In this document: positions 5,998 through 6,614 of the stretch, piece after piece
How positions within the stretch are numbered: position 1 is the first letter of the stretch
Layout of the letters: each line of letters opens with the position of its first letter
DNA from: Candidatus Saccharibacteria bacterium UBA5150
GTDB lineage: Bacteria; Patescibacteriota; Saccharimonadia; Saccharimonadales; UBA4665
Length of the DNA: 6,614 bases
Direction: 5' to 3'
Assembly (NCBI GenBank): GCA_002413795.1
Contig: DHXS01000009.1
Location: 97,055-103,668, forward strand
Notes under the pieces: model-generated
The model's database searches: none
Told to the model about the DNA's origin: nothing
Seen by the model: only the letters and a program-made list of their open reading frames with translations
Position numbers and translations under genes: made by a program

Positions 5998-6016
5998 TGC
6001 TATACTTTGTAAAGCA
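5998..6016 (+). promoter_or_regulatory. Putative extended -10 promoter of the HxlR-family gene
   Basis: TGCTATACT (5998-6006) is an extended -10 element, with TATACT one base from consensus, ending 10 nt before the ATG at 6017. The predicted leader is a few bases without SD. A small imperfect palindrome CTTTGTAAAG (6005-6014) lies over the expected transcription start and could be an autoregulatory operator half-site; this last point is weak. Confidence 0.45.
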
Positions 6017-6358
6017 ATGAATAATACATCCGTTAAATCACCCATAGAACCCAAAGTCGGCTGCATTGCCAGGGCCATGGAAATTGTCGGTAATAAGTGG
6101 ACGGCGCTGATTTTGCGCGATCTTTTTAGCGGCCCGAAGCGTTTTGGCGAACTGGAAAAATCGGTCGGCAGTATTAACCCGCGCACCCTGTCACAGCGCC
6201 TGGACGACCTGGAAAATCACGGCATTGTCACCCGCCAAAGCTTCGCCGAAGTTCCGCCGCGCATTGAATATAGACTCACCGATAAAGGTAAGGACCTGTT
6301 GCCTATCCTGCGCCAAATGGCCGCTTGGGGCACCAAGTACTACGACTCTAACTGTTAA
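6017..6358 (+). CDS. HxlR-family winged-helix transcriptional regulator
   Basis: A 113-aa dimeric DNA-binding regulator of the HxlR (MarR-like) family. Seen in order: the family cysteine C16 in VGCIARAMEIVGNKW (14-28), helices TALILRDLFSGPKRFGEL (29-46), the recognition helix around NPRTLSQRLDDLENHGIV (54-71), the wing QSFAEVPPRIEYRLTDKG (74-91) and the dimer helix LLPILRQMAAWG (94-105). In characterised relatives such as YodB and HypR the equivalent N-terminal cysteine senses quinones or disulfide stress; that this protein is also redox-responsive is inference. A second cysteine is the last residue, C113. The ATG at 6017 is chosen for family length and because the putative extended -10 lies 10 nt upstream. 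The gene is divergent from orn and convergent with msrB, with the two stop codons sharing TTAA (6355-6358). Family assignment is firm; targets are unknown, the nearest candidates being its own promoter, orn, msrB and the exporter. Confidence 0.95.
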   Translation: MNNTSVKSPIEPKVGCIARAMEIVGNKWTALILRDLFSGPKRFGELEKSVGSINPRTLSQRLDDLENHGIVTRQSFAEVPPRIEYRLTDKGKDLLPILRQMAAWGTKYYDSNC

Positions 6359-6614
6359 TCTTTGGCTTTAAAATCCAGAGCCGCTGAGTTGATGCAGAAA
6401 CGCAGGCCGGTCGGCTGGTCGGGCGCATCGTTAAAAACGTGGCCCAGGTGACTGCCGCAGTTGGCACAGATCACTTCCGAGCGGTGCATGCCAAGGCTGT
6501 TATCTTCGACTAATTTGACGGCTTCGGTGTTAGCCGGGTCATAAAAGCTGGGCCAGCCGCTGCCGCTGTCAAACTTAGTGTCGCTTTTGAAAACTACCTT
6601 GCCGCAGGCCCCGC
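6355..6614 (-). CDS. msrB: Peptide-methionine (R)-S-oxide reductase MsrB, C-terminal part, 5' end off the window
   Basis: MsrB reduces the R-epimer of methionine sulfoxide in proteins and so repairs oxidative damage. The window contains the last 85 residues plus two bases of a further codon; the N-terminus lies beyond 6614. Seen within the visible part: GACGK (1-5, holding the second Cys of the first zinc CxxC), the signature KFDSGSGWPSFYDP (13-26), the second zinc pair CANC (49-52) in a string that continues GSHLGHVFNDAP (53-64), and the catalytic cysteine C73 in LRFCINSAAL (70-79). The zinc-binding type with RFCIN is therefore intact as far as can be seen. The stop TAA (6357-6355) overlaps the stop of the convergent HxlR gene. 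Whether it is fused to MsrA upstream cannot be judged from this window. Confidence 0.96.
   Translation of the reverse strand, partial: GACGKVVFKSDTKFDSGSGWPSFYDPANTEAVKLVEDNSLGMHRSEVICANCGSHLGHVFNDAPDQPTGLRFCINSAALDFKAKD

Overview
The window (about 6.6 kb, moderately GC-rich) most likely comes from a small-genome bacterium of the Patescibacteria/CPR. My best guess is Candidatus Saccharibacteria (TM7), at roughly 0.7 confidence. The reasons are very tight packing (four gene-end overlaps and only three short intergenic gaps of 43, 54 and 144 bp), -10 boxes placed 6-10 nt before start codons with no Shine-Dalgarno, and a DnaG primase whose N-terminal domain has lost all four zinc ligands. The unknown single-pass membrane protein also resembles Saccharibacteria proteins as I remember them. 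TGA is used as a stop (yjbR-like gene), which argues against the Gracilibacteria/Absconditabacteria code. No database search was possible.

Layout: positions 1-4009 are all on the minus strand and, in transcription order, hold a DHA2-family multidrug MFS exporter (4009-2519), a 144-bp gap with a 38-bp inverted repeat, dnaG (2374-587), and the first 206 codons of rpoD (618 to the window edge). dnaG and rpoD overlap by 32 bp, the core of the classical macromolecular-synthesis operon, but rpsU is not in front of them. Divergent from the exporter, across 54 bp, is an unrecognised 346-aa single-pass membrane protein on the plus strand (4064-5104). Its tail overlaps the tail of a minus-strand pair: oligoribonuclease orn (5973-5410) followed, with a 20-bp overlap, by a MmcQ/YjbR-fold gene (5429-5085). 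Divergent from orn, across 43 bp, is an HxlR-family regulator (6017-6358, plus). It ends on the same TTAA tetranucleotide as the convergent, partial msrB (6355 to the window edge, minus).

How the genes may work together: dnaG and rpoD serve replication priming and housekeeping transcription, and orn finishes RNA decay by degrading very short RNAs. The HxlR regulator keeps the conserved N-terminal cysteine that serves as a redox or electrophile sensor in some relatives. It sits between orn and msrB and within 3 kb of a drug exporter, so a small oxidative or electrophile stress circuit is a reasonable hypothesis but is not shown by sequence. The two divergent gene pairs have back-to-back promoters so close that RNA polymerase could probably occupy only one at a time. 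No RNA genes, insertion sequences, CRISPR arrays or origins were seen.
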